Positions 35,158 through 44,354 of a stretch of DNA of 64,000 nucleotides are shown here, in pieces. Source of the stretch: Rhodobiaceae bacterium (lineage in GTDB: Bacteria; Pseudomonadota; Alphaproteobacteria; Rhizobiales; Tepidamorphaceae); contig JACKJP010000002.1 of assembly GCA_020637895.1 (NCBI GenBank), forward strand, positions 930,001 to 994,000, read 5' to 3'. The notes beneath the pieces are model-generated. The model was not told where the DNA came from. It saw nothing but the letters and a program-made list of their open reading frames with translations, and made no database searches. Positions within the stretch are counted from its first letter, which is position 1, and each line of letters starts with the position of its first letter. The translations under genes and the position numbers were made by a program.

Positions 35158-36000
35158 TCACGCAGCGACTTCGGCGTGAGATAGCCCATTTGCCGGGGTT
35201 TTTGAATAGGCGGGGGCCATATCCAGCTGCCTGCCATTGCGCAGCGCCGTCGCCGCGCCAGCGACAAATGCGTGTGCCGCCGCCGTCACCTGCTTGCGTT
35301 CGGAAGCGCCGGCCATTTCCATCACCGGTCCGAAAGCGATCGTCACATCGAGGGGCGGCGAAGAAAAGATGTCGAGCAGATGCGGCACGAGCGTCATGTC
35401 GCCATACCAGCAGACCGACGGCCGTTCGCGGCGAAGAAGCGGCAGTCCGGCCCGGCCGGTATAGACCAGCGCCATCGGCTGGACCTTGACCGGCGTATCC
35501 CGGCCGGCGAGCACCGCGCCGACCAGCGAAGACTTGAACGGGAGAACGCGATTGCCGTCGCTCGACGTTCCCTCGGCGAACAGAACCGCGCGGTCGCCGA
35601 GTTGCAGGCGCTCGCCGATAGCGCTGCCATCGCTGACAGTGCGCGTCCGGCGCTCCCGCGCGACGAACACGGTATATTGCAGCTTTGCCAGCCAGCCGAA
35701 GCCCGGCCATGCGGAAACATCGTCCTTGGCGACAAATACGAGCGGTGCAATTGCGCCGATTACCGGAATGTCCAGCCAGGAGACATGGTTTGAGATGAGA
35801 AGCGCCGGCCCGTCCACCAGCCTTTCGCCGGCGAAGCGGATGCGGATGCCGAGCACCCGCAGCGTCATGCGATGGAAGACCAGGGGCAGCACGAAGGCGC
35901 GGCGGGCGCCGAGGAGAATGAGGATGCGTTGGAGCGGCGCAACCGCGAAAGTTCCCGCGAGAAACAGGCCAACACGCAGATAAGTCACAAGGCGCCTCAT
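35158..36000 (-). CDS. 1-acyl-sn-glycerol-3-phosphate acyltransferase-like protein
   Basis: LPLAT-superfamily enzyme, 280 residues. An N-terminal hydrophobic segment (about 8-35) precedes the catalytic HX4D box NHVSWLD (about 72-78) and the glycerol-phosphate-binding VLFAEGTSSDGNRVLPFKS. PlsC-like lysophosphatidate acylation is the simplest call, but OlsA-type lyso-ornithine-lipid acylation is also possible because olsB is in the same window (49804-50748). It begins right after mur, 2 bases apart. Confidence 0.87.
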   Translation of the reverse strand: MRRLVTYLRVGLFLAGTFAVAPLQRILILLGARRAFVLPLVFHRMTLRVLGIRIRFAGERLVDGPALLISNHVSWLDIPVIGAIAPLVFVAKDDVSAWPGFGWLAKLQYTVFVARERRTRTVSDGSAIGERLQLGDRAVLFAEGTSSDGNRVLPFKSSLVGAVLAGRDTPVKVQPMALVYTGRAGLPLLRRERPSVCWYGDMTLVPHLLDIFSSPPLDVTIAFGPVMEMAGASERKQVTAAAHAFVAGAATALRNGRQLDMAPAYSKTPANGLSHAEVAA

Positions 36001-36002
36001 CC

Positions 36003-36434
36003 TCAGCCGTCTTTCCTGTCTTTCAGCGGCATGCCGAACAATTCCATCCTGTGGTCGACGAGGCGGTAGCCGAGACGGCGGGCAATTCGTTCCTGTAGCG
36101 CCTCAAGTTCCGCGTCGTGGAATTCCACAACATTGCCGGTTTCCATGTCGATTAGATGATCATGGTGCTTGTCGGGCGACTGTTCGTAGCGCGCGCGTCC
36201 CTCGCCGAAATCGAGCTTGGCGAGAATGCCCTTTTCCTGAAGAAGGCGGATCGTCCGATAGACGGTCGACATCGATATTCCCGCATCGATGGCGCTGACG
36301 CGGCGATAGAGTTCCTCCACGTCGGGATGGTCCTCGCTGGCCGACAGGACCTGGGCGATAACGCGCCGCTGTCCGGTCATGCGAAGCCCCGCGGCCACGC
36401 ATTGCGCTTCTATCCTGTTGGCCGGCTTGGCCAT
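36003..36434 (-). CDS. Fur-family regulator, Mur-like
   Basis: 143 residues. Winged helix LRMTGQRRVIAQVL ... SMSTVYRTIRLLQEKG (about 17-72) and the metal-binding HHDHLIDMETGNVVEFHD. It has a single cysteine (Cys12) and no CxxC zinc pairs, as in the alphaproteobacterial Fur proteins that act as manganese-responsive Mur. Strong GGAGGG ribosome site and a promoter at 36464-36492. Second Fur-superfamily regulator in the window besides Irr. Iron versus manganese specificity cannot be read from sequence alone. Confidence 0.9.
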   Translation of the reverse strand: MAKPANRIEAQCVAAGLRMTGQRRVIAQVLSASEDHPDVEELYRRVSAIDAGISMSTVYRTIRLLQEKGILAKLDFGEGRARYEQSPDKHHDHLIDMETGNVVEFHDAELEALQERIARRLGYRLVDHRMELFGMPLKDRKDG

Positions 36435-36463
36435 CGTCCCTCCAGGCGGAAAACGGTTCTGAT

Positions 36464-36492
36464 CTTATAGGCGTGGCGCGGCGGGCGGTCCA
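36464..36492 (-). promoter_or_regulatory. sigma70-type promoter of the Mur-like regulator gene
   Basis: Minus strand TGGACC (36487-36492), 17-base spacer, TATAAG (36464-36469); the -10 matches five of six consensus positions. It lies directly after the rimI coding region. Confidence 0.5.
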
Positions 36493-36494
36493 GT

Positions 36495-36965
36495 TCAGGG
36501 GGCGTCGGCAGCCGCGATATCGAGCCGCATCAAAAGCGCGTCGTTGGCGCCTGGTGGACGATCCCGGTAATAGGCGCGCCGGCGGCCGCAAACCCTGAAG
36601 CCCGTTGCGTCGTAGAACGCCACCGCACCGGCGTCCGCTTCGGCGACCTCGATGAATATCGCGGCGATGCCGGAGCCTGAACAATCGCTCAAAAGATGCG
36701 CAAGCATCCGCCTGCCGAGACCCGTCCTGCGCATTTCCTTCGCAACGGCAATGGAGAGAATCTCAGCTTCGTCGGCAGCTTTGCGGGCAAGCAGGAAGCC
36801 TACGATCCTGCCGTCCTCCTCGGCGACCCAGGCCGACGACTGCGGCGTTTCGACGAGCGCGCCGACAGACCCGGCATTCCACGCGTCGCCAAAGGACAAA
36901 GCATGCAGCGCGGCAATACGCGGCGCGTCACCCATCACGGCCGGGCGCAGGTCAGGGCCGGTCAT
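36495..36965 (-). CDS. rimI: ribosomal-protein-alanine N-acetyltransferase-like GNAT protein
   Basis: 156-residue GNAT acetyltransferase with the acetyl-CoA loop VAKEMRRTGLGRRMLAHLL (about 74-92) and the RimI-like ending VAFYDATGFRVCGRRRAYY. Adjacent to tsaB with a 1-base overlap of stop and start, the common tsaB-rimI arrangement. RimI acetylates the N-terminal Ala of ribosomal protein S18 in E. coli; other targets are possible. Confidence 0.92.
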   Translation of the reverse strand: MTGPDLRPAVMGDAPRIAALHALSFGDAWNAGSVGALVETPQSSAWVAEEDGRIVGFLLARKAADEAEILSIAVAKEMRRTGLGRRMLAHLLSDCSGSGIAAIFIEVAEADAGAVAFYDATGFRVCGRRRAYYRDRPPGANDALLMRLDIAAADAP

Positions 36966-37612
36966 CAGAGGCGGCTCAGCGCTGCATGCGCCTGCGGGCG
37001 CGCGTCGGCATCGCGCACGTAAAGCGGCACCGGCAGGCGCAGCGATTGCCCCTCAATGACCATTCGCGCAAGGGCGCTCACCGGCAGATGTGGCGGTGTG
37101 ATCAGGCGTTCGCGGCCCTGCGAATCAATATGACCAACGGCAGGCCCGGCCAGCGCGACATTGTCGCCGAGCCCGGCCAACGGCGCTTCGGCGGAGACAA
37201 GTTCCGGTTCAGAAGAAACGCCTGACGCGTTGTACAGCTGGCGGTAGAAAGCGCCCCTGCGCGCATCGATCAGGACCGCGAAAGACCGCTTCGACGGCAG
37301 CAGGTCATGGGCAAAAGCATCGAGCGTCGTCACGCCGTGGACCGGTACGTTCCAGGCAAGGCCGAGGCCTCGCGCCGCCGCCAGGCCGACGCGGATACCG
37401 GTGAAACTGCCCGGGCCCACCGTCACGGCAACGCGGCCGATTTCCCGCGCGTTCGAACCCGCTGCGGCGAAAAGCCTGTCCATCAATGAAAAGAAGGCTT
37501 CCGCATGCCCCGTCACCATGGGCTCGGACACGACGACCGGCGCGTCATCGCCATTGCGCAGGAGCGCAAGCGAGCAGGCGTCGAGCGCCGTGTCGATCGC
37601 AAGGATGGTCAT
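36965..37612 (-). CDS. tsaB: tRNA threonylcarbamoyladenosine biosynthesis protein TsaB
   Basis: Partner of TsaD in making t6A at position 37 of ANN-decoding tRNAs. 215 residues from the ATG at 37612. ASKHA-type start ILAIDTALDACSLALLRNG and the family VGPGSFTGIRVGLAAARGLGL (about 69-89) are clear. It lacks the metal-binding HxxxH of TsaD, as TsaB should. Followed directly by rimI. Confidence 0.95.
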   Translation of the reverse strand: MTILAIDTALDACSLALLRNGDDAPVVVSEPMVTGHAEAFFSLMDRLFAAAGSNAREIGRVAVTVGPGSFTGIRVGLAAARGLGLAWNVPVHGVTTLDAFAHDLLPSKRSFAVLIDARRGAFYRQLYNASGVSSEPELVSAEAPLAGLGDNVALAGPAVGHIDSQGRERLITPPHLPVSALARMVIEGQSLRLPVPLYVRDADARPQAHAALSRL

Positions 37613-37662
37613 CGGCAAGGCATAGACCCGGCGACGCGGGTCAAGTCAAGCTGGCCGCCGCG

Positions 37663-38214
37663 TCAGACGGGACGGACTTCCTGAACGTCCGGCACAAAGT
37701 GCCGCAGGAGGTTTTCGATGCCGTTCTTCAACGTCGCCGTCGAGCTCGGGCAACCGGAGCAGGCGCCGCGCATGTTCAAATAGACGACGCCTTCCCGGAA
37801 GCCGCGGAAGGTAATGTCGCCGCCATCGTGGGCAACGGCGGGGCGGACGCGCGTTTCGATCAGTTCCCTGATCGTGTTCACGGTCTCCTCGTCGCCGTCG
37901 GTGAAGAATTCATCTTCATCGTCGGCACTTTCGCTTTCCAGAATCGGCGCTCCGGTCATGAAATGCTCCATGATCGCACCGAGAATGGCGGGCTTCAGAT
38001 GCTGCCAGTCCTGATCGCCCTTCGAGATGGCGATGAAATCTGAACCGAAAAAGACGCCCTCGACTCCGTCGATCTCGAAAAGGCGGCGCGCCAGCGGCGA
38101 TGCCGCAGCACTCTGCGCATCGCGGAAATCCATCGTTCCGCTCTGGAGCACGGACTTGCCAGGAAGGAACTTCAGCGTTGCGGGATTGGGCGTTGCTTCG
38201 GTCTGGATAAACAT
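37663..38214 (-). CDS. nfu: NifU/Nfu-family iron-sulfur cluster carrier protein
   Basis: 183 residues. N-terminal Nfu_N domain (MFIQTEATPNPATLKFLPG, 1 to about 90) and C-terminal NifU domain with the cluster-binding CxxC in RGACSGCPSSTATLKNGIE (about 150-168). Delivers Fe-S clusters to target enzymes. Its promoter (38266-38294) is overlapped at the -10 side by an ICE-like palindrome, suggesting Irr control so that the gene is silenced when iron is short. Confidence 0.94.
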   Translation of the reverse strand: MFIQTEATPNPATLKFLPGKSVLQSGTMDFRDAQSAAASPLARRLFEIDGVEGVFFGSDFIAISKGDQDWQHLKPAILGAIMEHFMTGAPILESESADDEDEFFTDGDEETVNTIRELIETRVRPAVAHDGGDITFRGFREGVVYLNMRGACSGCPSSTATLKNGIENLLRHFVPDVQEVRPV

Positions 38215-38248
38215 GGCTCTTGCCTTTCACGCCGCTCGATCGGCGCCT

Positions 38249-38265
38249 TTTAGAAATGTTCTAAA
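38249..38265. promoter_or_regulatory. ICE/Irr-box-like palindrome upstream of nfu
   Basis: Perfect seven-base arms TTTAGAA-ATG-TTCTAAA. This is the form of the iron control element bound by Irr in Rhizobiales. It follows the -10 hexamer of the nfu promoter, covering the start-point area, where binding would block transcription. Irr is encoded at 13778-14197. Confidence 0.75.
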
Positions 38266-38294
38266 CATATAGGTCAGACGGACTTCGAAGGCAA
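38266..38294 (-). promoter_or_regulatory. sigma70-type promoter of nfu
   Basis: Minus strand TTGCCT (38289-38294), 17-base spacer, TATATG (38266-38271); each hexamer matches four of six consensus bases. The ICE-like palindrome begins directly after the -10. Confidence 0.55.
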
Positions 38295-38304
38295 CCGGCG
38301 GCGC

Positions 38305-38799
38305 TCAGGTCACCGCGTCCATGTCCTCGTCCGTAATATTACCCGGCACGACGGTGATCGGGATCGGAAAGGTGCCCGACATTCGCCCGGCAAGGGTGCT
38401 GACAAGCGGGCCCGGACCTTCCGATTCGGTTCCGGCGGCGAGCACGAGGATCGCGATCGACGGATCGTCTTCGATCGCCTGGACGATCTGATCGGCGCGC
38501 TGGCCTTCCAGGATGATGTAGTCGGCGCTTTCGTTGCACCAGTCCCTGATCTTGGCGACATAGTCGGAGAGGATTTTCTCTGCCTCTTCATACGCCTCGG
38601 CGCGCATGATGTCCTCGACGCCGAGCCAGTGCTGAAATTCGCCGGGGACCAGGACAAAAAGCATGACGACGCGTCCGCGGGTGCTCTTTGCCCGTTTGGC
38701 CGCATAGAGCACCGCCCGTTCGCACTCGGGTGTGTCATCGATGACGACAAGGAATTTCCGGGGATTTTCCGTGTCGTATTTTTTCCGCCGCGTACCCAT
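38305..38799 (-). CDS. universal stress protein (UspA family)
   Basis: 164 residues with a single Usp domain: FLVVIDDTPECERAVLYAAKRAK (about 16-38), mid-domain acidic helix, and the end SEGPGPLVSTLAGRMSGTFPIPITVVPG. The ATP-binding G2xG9xGS motif is only partly matched, so it may be a non-ATP-binding type. Lies between trpS and nfu, a conserved position in Rhizobiales; role unknown beyond stress response. Confidence 0.88.
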   Translation of the reverse strand: MGTRRKKYDTENPRKFLVVIDDTPECERAVLYAAKRAKSTRGRVVMLFVLVPGEFQHWLGVEDIMRAEAYEEAEKILSDYVAKIRDWCNESADYIILEGQRADQIVQAIEDDPSIAILVLAAGTESEGPGPLVSTLAGRMSGTFPIPITVVPGNITDEDMDAVT

Positions 38800-38858
38800 C
38801 GGGCCTCATGATGCATGGCGTGCCGGGGGCCGGCAACACATGAATTACCGGTGGCCGT

Positions 38859-39893
38859 TCAGTGACGGATAAGGCCGATAATATCCTTCACCGCGCCCAT
38901 TGTCTCTTCGGCAAGGACCGAAGCGCGGTCGGCGCCATCGGCGAGAATCCGGTCGATCTCGGCGGGGTCGGCGAGATAGCGCCGCATTTCCGCATTGATC
39001 GGCGCAAGTTTCTCGACGGCAAGATCGGTCAGCGCCTTCTTGAAATCGGAAAACTGGCTGCCGCCGAACTCCGCCAGAACGCCGGGCACATCGGTGCCCG
39101 CAAGCGCCGCGTAGATGCCAGCCAGATTGGCCGCCTCTGGACGTCCTTCAAGGCCATCGCTGACCGCCGGCAACGGATCGGGATCGGTCCTTGCCTTGCG
39201 GATCTTCTGGGCGATCGTGTCGGCGTCGTCGGTCAGATTGATTCGCGACAGGTCGGACGGATCCGATTTCGACATCTTCGCCTTACCGTCGCGAAGGCTC
39301 ATCACCCGCGTCGCCGGACCCGCGATAAGCGGTTCGGGTAGCGGGAAGAACATTTCGCCGAAACCGTTCTCGGCAATCGAGGCCGCGAAATCGTTATTGA
39401 ACTTCTGCGCGATGTCGCGCGAGAGCTCCAGATGCTGCTTCTGGTCCTCGCCGACCGGCACATGGGTCGCGCGATAGAGCAGGATGTCTGCCGCCATCAG
39501 ATTGGGATAGGCAAAAAGGCCAACGGAGGCGTTTTCCCGGTTCTTGCCCGCCTTTTCCTTGAACTGGGTCATGCGGTTGAGCCAGCCCATGCGGGCGACG
39601 CAATTGAATATCCAGGCCAGTTCGGAATGTCCCGCGACCTGGCTCTGGTTGAAGACGATATGCTTCTTCGGATCGATCCCGGCGGCAAGGAAGGCAGCGG
39701 TAACCTCGCGAATATTGTGACGCAGTTCGGCCGGCTCCTGCCAGACGGTGATGGCGTGGAGATCGACGACGCAATAGAGGCAATCATGTTCGTCCTGCAG
39801 CGCCACGAAACGCTGGATCGCGCCCAGATAGTTGCCCAGATGCAGGTTCCCCGTCGGCTGGACGCCGGAGAAGACGCGCGAGGGAATGGTCAT
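38859..39893 (-). CDS. trpS: tryptophanyl-tRNA synthetase
   Basis: Class I aminoacyl-tRNA synthetase. 344 residues. HIGH-equivalent QPTGNLHLGNYLGAIQRF (about 11-28), KMSKS loop KAKMSKSDPSDLS (near 208-220) and the bacterial TrpRS block ARMGWLNRMTQFKEKAGKN are present. The gene sits 81 bases after murJ on the same strand. Confidence 0.97.
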   Translation of the reverse strand: MTIPSRVFSGVQPTGNLHLGNYLGAIQRFVALQDEHDCLYCVVDLHAITVWQEPAELRHNIREVTAAFLAAGIDPKKHIVFNQSQVAGHSELAWIFNCVARMGWLNRMTQFKEKAGKNRENASVGLFAYPNLMAADILLYRATHVPVGEDQKQHLELSRDIAQKFNNDFAASIAENGFGEMFFPLPEPLIAGPATRVMSLRDGKAKMSKSDPSDLSRINLTDDADTIAQKIRKARTDPDPLPAVSDGLEGRPEAANLAGIYAALAGTDVPGVLAEFGGSQFSDFKKALTDLAVEKLAPINAEMRRYLADPAEIDRILADGADRASVLAEETMGAVKDIIGLIRH

Positions 39894-39974
39894 GTCCTCA
39901 AAACTCCTGACAGATGCGGCAGAACTGCCTTGTGCCGCGGCGCGTTATGGCCGAAGGCGGCGGTCGGCGCAAGG

Positions 39975-41516
39975 TCAGGACGAGCGGCGCATCATCCGCC
40001 GGATTTCCGAAGGGCTCGTCACTTTGAGCGCCACCGCGGCAACCGAATAGGCAACAATGCCCGCGAGGACGAGAACGACCAGCAGAAGCAGCGCCGGCAT
40101 CGTTCCGTCGAGCAGCCAGCGCAGGGCCACAATGGCGATGCCCATGAGGATGCTTGCGGCCACGCTGCCGAGAATCTTCGTCTTGAGGCGCGCATCGACG
40201 ACCAGCGCGTTGGCGCGCAACAATCCCCGCGCCAGAAGGCCCGTGTTCAGCCAGCCGGCGATCGAGGTCGCGAGCGCGATTCCGACATGGGCGAAAAACG
40301 GAAACAAAGCCAGCGAGACAACGATATTGGTAACGACGCCCGCGATCGCAAAACGCATCGGCGTTGCCGTATCTTCCCGTGCGAAGAAGGCCGGCGAAAA
40401 GACCTTGTTGAGAACGAAAGCCGGCAGGCCGATCGCAAATGCAATGACGGCATTGGCCGTCGCCACGCTGTCGGCGGGCCCGAAAGCGCCCCGCTGAAAC
40501 AGCGCCGACACGATCACCAGCGGCATCGCAATCAGCGCGACCGTCGCCGGCAGCGTCAGGATCAGCGAAAATTCTATGGCCCTGTTCTGGGCATGGAGCG
40601 TGCCGGCAAGGTCGTCCGCGCGAAGGCGGCGCGATATGTCGGGCAGAAGGACAACGCCGATGGCAACGCCGACGATGCCGAGCGGCAACTGGTAAAGCCG
40701 GTCGGCATAGTAAAGGTAGGAGACGGCACCGGCGCTCATCGACGCGATCATCGTGCCCACGACGATATTGATCTGGGTGACGCCGCCCGCAACGACACCG
40801 GGTACGGCGAGGCGGGCGAGGCGCTTTACGCCCGCCGTCAGCGCCGGTCGGCGCAGCGGCATGTGAAACCCCGCGCGGCGCATCGCGTAGACCACCAGAA
40901 GAAGCTGGGCGATGCCGCCGATGACGGTGCCGATCGTCAGGGCGATGCCGGCTTCCGGCGTATCGGCCCAGTCCATGAAGAAGACGAAGAGCAGGGTCGC
41001 GATCAGCACGACGTTCAGCAGGGCCGGCGCCAGTGCTGCGGCGGCAAACCGGCCGAGGCCATTGAGAACGCCGGAAACAAGTGCGAGCAGCGAGACGAGC
41101 GTCAGGTAGGGGAAGGCGATGCGCGTCAGCAGGATTGCAAGATCGAATTTCGCCGGATCGGCCGCAAAGCCCGGCGCCATCACATACATCAGCAGCGGCA
41201 TCGCGATTTCGCAGAGCGCGGTGAGGACCAGCAAAACGGTGAGCAGCGCCATCGCCGCCTCTCCGGCAAACCGGGAAGCGCTTGCCTGACCCTCGCCTTC
41301 AAGCGACCGCGCGAAGAGCGGAATAAAGGCGGAGTTGAAAGCGCCCTCGGCGAAAAGGCGCCTGAAAAGGTTCGGAAAGCGAAACGCAACGACGAACGCG
41401 TCGGCGACCGGTCCGGTGCCGAGGGCCGCGGCGATGAACATGTCGCGCACGAAGCCGAGAAGGCGCGATGTGGCTGTCGCCCCACCGACAGTGGCAAAGT
41501 TCCGCAGCATGGACAT
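39975..41516 (-). CDS. murJ: lipid II flippase MurJ
   Basis: Inner-membrane MATE-like transporter that flips lipid II to the periplasm. 513 residues with about 14 hydrophobic segments; N-terminal block FATVGGATATSRLLGFVRDMFIAAALG, FRFPNLFRRLFAEGAFNSAFIPLF and the central charged segments match MviN/MurJ. Follows glnD and precedes trpS. Alternative start two codons downstream (41510). Confidence 0.95.
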   Translation of the reverse strand: MSMLRNFATVGGATATSRLLGFVRDMFIAAALGTGPVADAFVVAFRFPNLFRRLFAEGAFNSAFIPLFARSLEGEGQASASRFAGEAAMALLTVLLVLTALCEIAMPLLMYVMAPGFAADPAKFDLAILLTRIAFPYLTLVSLLALVSGVLNGLGRFAAAALAPALLNVVLIATLLFVFFMDWADTPEAGIALTIGTVIGGIAQLLLVVYAMRRAGFHMPLRRPALTAGVKRLARLAVPGVVAGGVTQINIVVGTMIASMSAGAVSYLYYADRLYQLPLGIVGVAIGVVLLPDISRRLRADDLAGTLHAQNRAIEFSLILTLPATVALIAMPLVIVSALFQRGAFGPADSVATANAVIAFAIGLPAFVLNKVFSPAFFAREDTATPMRFAIAGVVTNIVVSLALFPFFAHVGIALATSIAGWLNTGLLARGLLRANALVVDARLKTKILGSVAASILMGIAIVALRWLLDGTMPALLLLVVLVLAGIVAYSVAAVALKVTSPSEIRRMMRRSS

Positions 41517-41603
41517 GGAAACGAGGGCTCCGCGAATCGCCTTTTTTCGCCGCTTTGCCGCCCTTCTACACCAAGTGCGGTCCTGCTGGCAGGCTCAACT
41601 CTC

Positions 41604-44354
41604 TCAATCGGATGAGAAGGCGGCGAGGAGATGGCGCCGGATCGACGCCTGACGATTGGCGTTGACGATCTTCTGACCGGTCAGGTCCGTCACATAAAAT
41701 ACGTCGACCACCCTTTCGCCGAAGGTCGCAATGTGCGCCGAGCCGATATTGAGGTTGAGGCCCGAAAGCGTCAGCGTCAGGCCGTAAAGCAGTCCCGGCC
41801 GGTCGAGACCCGAAACCTCCAGGACCGTGAAGCGATCCGACAGGCTGTTGTTGATGAGGACATCTGGCTCCATGGAGAACGCCTTGAGCCGACCCTTGAT
41901 GCCGGATTTTTCACGCACGATCTTCGCAAGGCCAAGTTTTCCCGACAGCGCTTCCTCGATCATATCGGTGATGCGCTTGGCCCGGCGCCGTTCGTCGGCT
42001 GCCTCGGGAAATTCCCGCCGGATGAAAATCGAGTCCAGGGCATAACCGTCCGTCGTCGTGAACACCTGCGCGTCGACGATATTGGCATTCGTGGCCGTGC
42101 AGACGCCTGCGATCACCGAAAGAAGTTTGGGATGATCCGGCGCAAGAACGGTGATTTCCGTGATCGCCTGGAAAGAATCCGTCGAGACGTCCGTGGCGAG
42201 AGGCTTTTTCTCCTCGCGCGCCTTGCGCAGGAATTCCGCGTGGCGGGCGCGCCGTTCCGGTTCCGTCTTGAGCCAGTAGGCGGGGTAATGCCGCTTGGCA
42301 TAGGAGGTAAACGCGCGATCCGACCAGTCCGGCAGCACGTCGCGGGTCTGTTTCTGGGCCGCGGCGAGGCGTTGCGGACGCTCTTCCTTGATGTGGCCGC
42401 CGCTGATGATCGGCTCGGTCTCGTAATAGAGCGTGCGCAGCAATTGCCCTTTCCAGCCGTTCCAGACGCCCGGACCGACCGCGCGGATGTCGGCGACGGT
42501 CAGTATCAGCAGCAGCTTCAGCCGTTCGGGGCTCTGCACCAGGGCCGCGAAATCCGCGATTGTGCGCGGGTCGGCAAGGTCGCGCGACTGGGCGACCATG
42601 CTCATGACGAGATGGTTCTCGATCAGCCACGCGACCGTTTCGGTTTCCGCCTTGGTGAAACCGAAGCGCGGGCAGAGCTTGCGCGCGATACGGGCGCCGG
42701 CGATCGAGTGGTCTTCCGGCCGGCCCTTGGCGATGTCGTGCAGGAGCATGGTGACGTAGAGCACCTCGCGGCGCTCGATCGTCTTGATCAGTTCGTCGGC
42801 CAGCGGGTGGTCATTCTCGTAGCGGCCCGCCTCGATGTCGGAGAGCACGCCGACGGAGCGGATCAGATGCTCGTCGACCGTATAGTGGTGATACATGTTG
42901 AATTGCGCGAGCGCGACGATCTTGCCGAAGTCGGGTACGAACCGTCCGAGAACCCCGGCCTCGTTCATGCGGCGCAGCACCACTTCCGGATCCCGTTTGG
43001 AAGACACGATCTCGACAAACAGGCGGTTTGCCTCCTCGTCCTCACGCAGCTTCCGGTCGATCAGCTTGAGCGAACGATGGGCGGCTTTCAGCGCGTCGGG
43101 ATGAAAGACGAGGTTGGACTTGTCGGCGAAATGGAAGAGACGGATCAGGTTCACCGGATCGCGTTCGAAAACCTTGTCGTCGGCGATGTTGAGACGGTCA
43201 CCATCGTCGACGAAATCGGTATTGCCACCAATCGCCCGCTTGCCCCGTCCCGACCGGCTGAAGAAGCGCGACAGCATCGGCACCTTCTTGGCATGCTCGT
43301 CCTCCAGCCCGGCGCAGATCAGGCGCGTCAGATCGCCGACATCCTTTGCGATCAGGAAGTAGTGCTTCATGAAGCGCTCGACGTCGCGCTGGCCGGGATG
43401 CGGCGTGTAGTTAAGGCGCGCGGCCATCGGCCGCTGAAGATCGAATGACAGGCGCTCTTCGGCCCGCCCGGTCAGGAAATGCAGATTGCAGCGGACCGAC
43501 CAGAGGAAATCCTCGCACTTTTCAAAAAGCTTGACCTCCTCGGGCGAAATCTCTCCGAGGTCGCCAAGATCGCGCCAGGTCTCGATCCCGTAGTGGTACT
43601 TGGCAATCCAGAACAGGGTCTGGAGGTCGCGAAGGCCGCCCTTGCCTTCCTTCACATTCGGCTCGACGACATAGCGCGAACCACCGCCCGACCGATGGCG
43701 GGAATCGCGTTCGGCGAGCTTGGCCTCAATGAATTCCGCGCTGGTGCCGGCGACAATTTTCGTCTTGAAGGCCTCGATGAACTCGTCGAACAGCGACTCG
43801 TCTCCGCACAGATAACGCGCGTCCACCAGCGCTGTGCGGATTGTCATGTCGTCGCGCCCCGCACGTATGCATTCAGCGACCGTGCGCGTCGCGTGCCCGA
43901 CCTTGAAGCCGAGATCCCACAGCAGGTAGAGGATATACTCCACCACGCTTTCACCCCAGGGCGTCTGCTTGTAGGGCAACAGGAAGAGCAGATCGATATC
44001 GGAACCCGGCGCCAGCGTGTTGCGGCCATATCCGCCGACCGCCACGACCGACATGCGCTCCGATTCGGACGGGTTCATCGCCTGATAGACATTGCGCTGG
44101 GCAAAGCGGTAGAGCGCGTCGATGAGCAGGTCCTGAAATCCCGACAGCGTCTCGGCGCAGGCAATGCCGCGCCCGTCTTCAATCAGCCTGGCATCAACCT
44201 TCTTGCGTGCCCCGGCAATCAGGTCCTTGAGATAGTCCAGGAGGGCGCGGCGCATCTCACCCTGATCGCCATTCTTCTTGAAGATTTGGTCGAGATCGCG
44301 ATCGACAGCGGCGCCGTCGAAAATGCCCTCAAGGCGCTTGCTAACCCTGCTCAT
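41604..44354 (-). CDS. glnD: bifunctional [protein-PII] uridylyltransferase/uridylyl-removing enzyme
   Basis: Nitrogen sensor that uridylylates PII when glutamine is low. 916 residues: nucleotidyltransferase domain with GGYGRNTLAPGSDIDLLFL (about 107-125), PII-UR helical region, HD domain (LLHDIAKGRPEDHS, about 535-548) and two C-terminal ACT domains (about 712-795 and 825-905). Start overlaps the mutS stop by 4 bases. Long spacers are typical of rhizobial GlnD. Confidence 0.97.
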   Translation of the reverse strand: MSRVSKRLEGIFDGAAVDRDLDQIFKKNGDQGEMRRALLDYLKDLIAGARKKVDARLIEDGRGIACAETLSGFQDLLIDALYRFAQRNVYQAMNPSESERMSVVAVGGYGRNTLAPGSDIDLLFLLPYKQTPWGESVVEYILYLLWDLGFKVGHATRTVAECIRAGRDDMTIRTALVDARYLCGDESLFDEFIEAFKTKIVAGTSAEFIEAKLAERDSRHRSGGGSRYVVEPNVKEGKGGLRDLQTLFWIAKYHYGIETWRDLGDLGEISPEEVKLFEKCEDFLWSVRCNLHFLTGRAEERLSFDLQRPMAARLNYTPHPGQRDVERFMKHYFLIAKDVGDLTRLICAGLEDEHAKKVPMLSRFFSRSGRGKRAIGGNTDFVDDGDRLNIADDKVFERDPVNLIRLFHFADKSNLVFHPDALKAAHRSLKLIDRKLREDEEANRLFVEIVSSKRDPEVVLRRMNEAGVLGRFVPDFGKIVALAQFNMYHHYTVDEHLIRSVGVLSDIEAGRYENDHPLADELIKTIERREVLYVTMLLHDIAKGRPEDHSIAGARIARKLCPRFGFTKAETETVAWLIENHLVMSMVAQSRDLADPRTIADFAALVQSPERLKLLLILTVADIRAVGPGVWNGWKGQLLRTLYYETEPIISGGHIKEERPQRLAAAQKQTRDVLPDWSDRAFTSYAKRHYPAYWLKTEPERRARHAEFLRKAREEKKPLATDVSTDSFQAITEITVLAPDHPKLLSVIAGVCTATNANIVDAQVFTTTDGYALDSIFIRREFPEAADERRRAKRITDMIEEALSGKLGLAKIVREKSGIKGRLKAFSMEPDVLINNSLSDRFTVLEVSGLDRPGLLYGLTLTLSGLNLNIGSAHIATFGERVVDVFYVTDLTGQKIVNANRQASIRRHLLAAFSSD

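Noticed and set aside
39432..41615. 727-codon plus-strand open frame
   Set aside because: Opposite-strand shadow of murJ and trpS in high-GC DNA; the translation is Arg/Asp/His-rich and low-complexity with no domain.
41631..43448. 605-codon plus-strand open frame
   Set aside because: Antisense shadow of glnD, which has full domain support.
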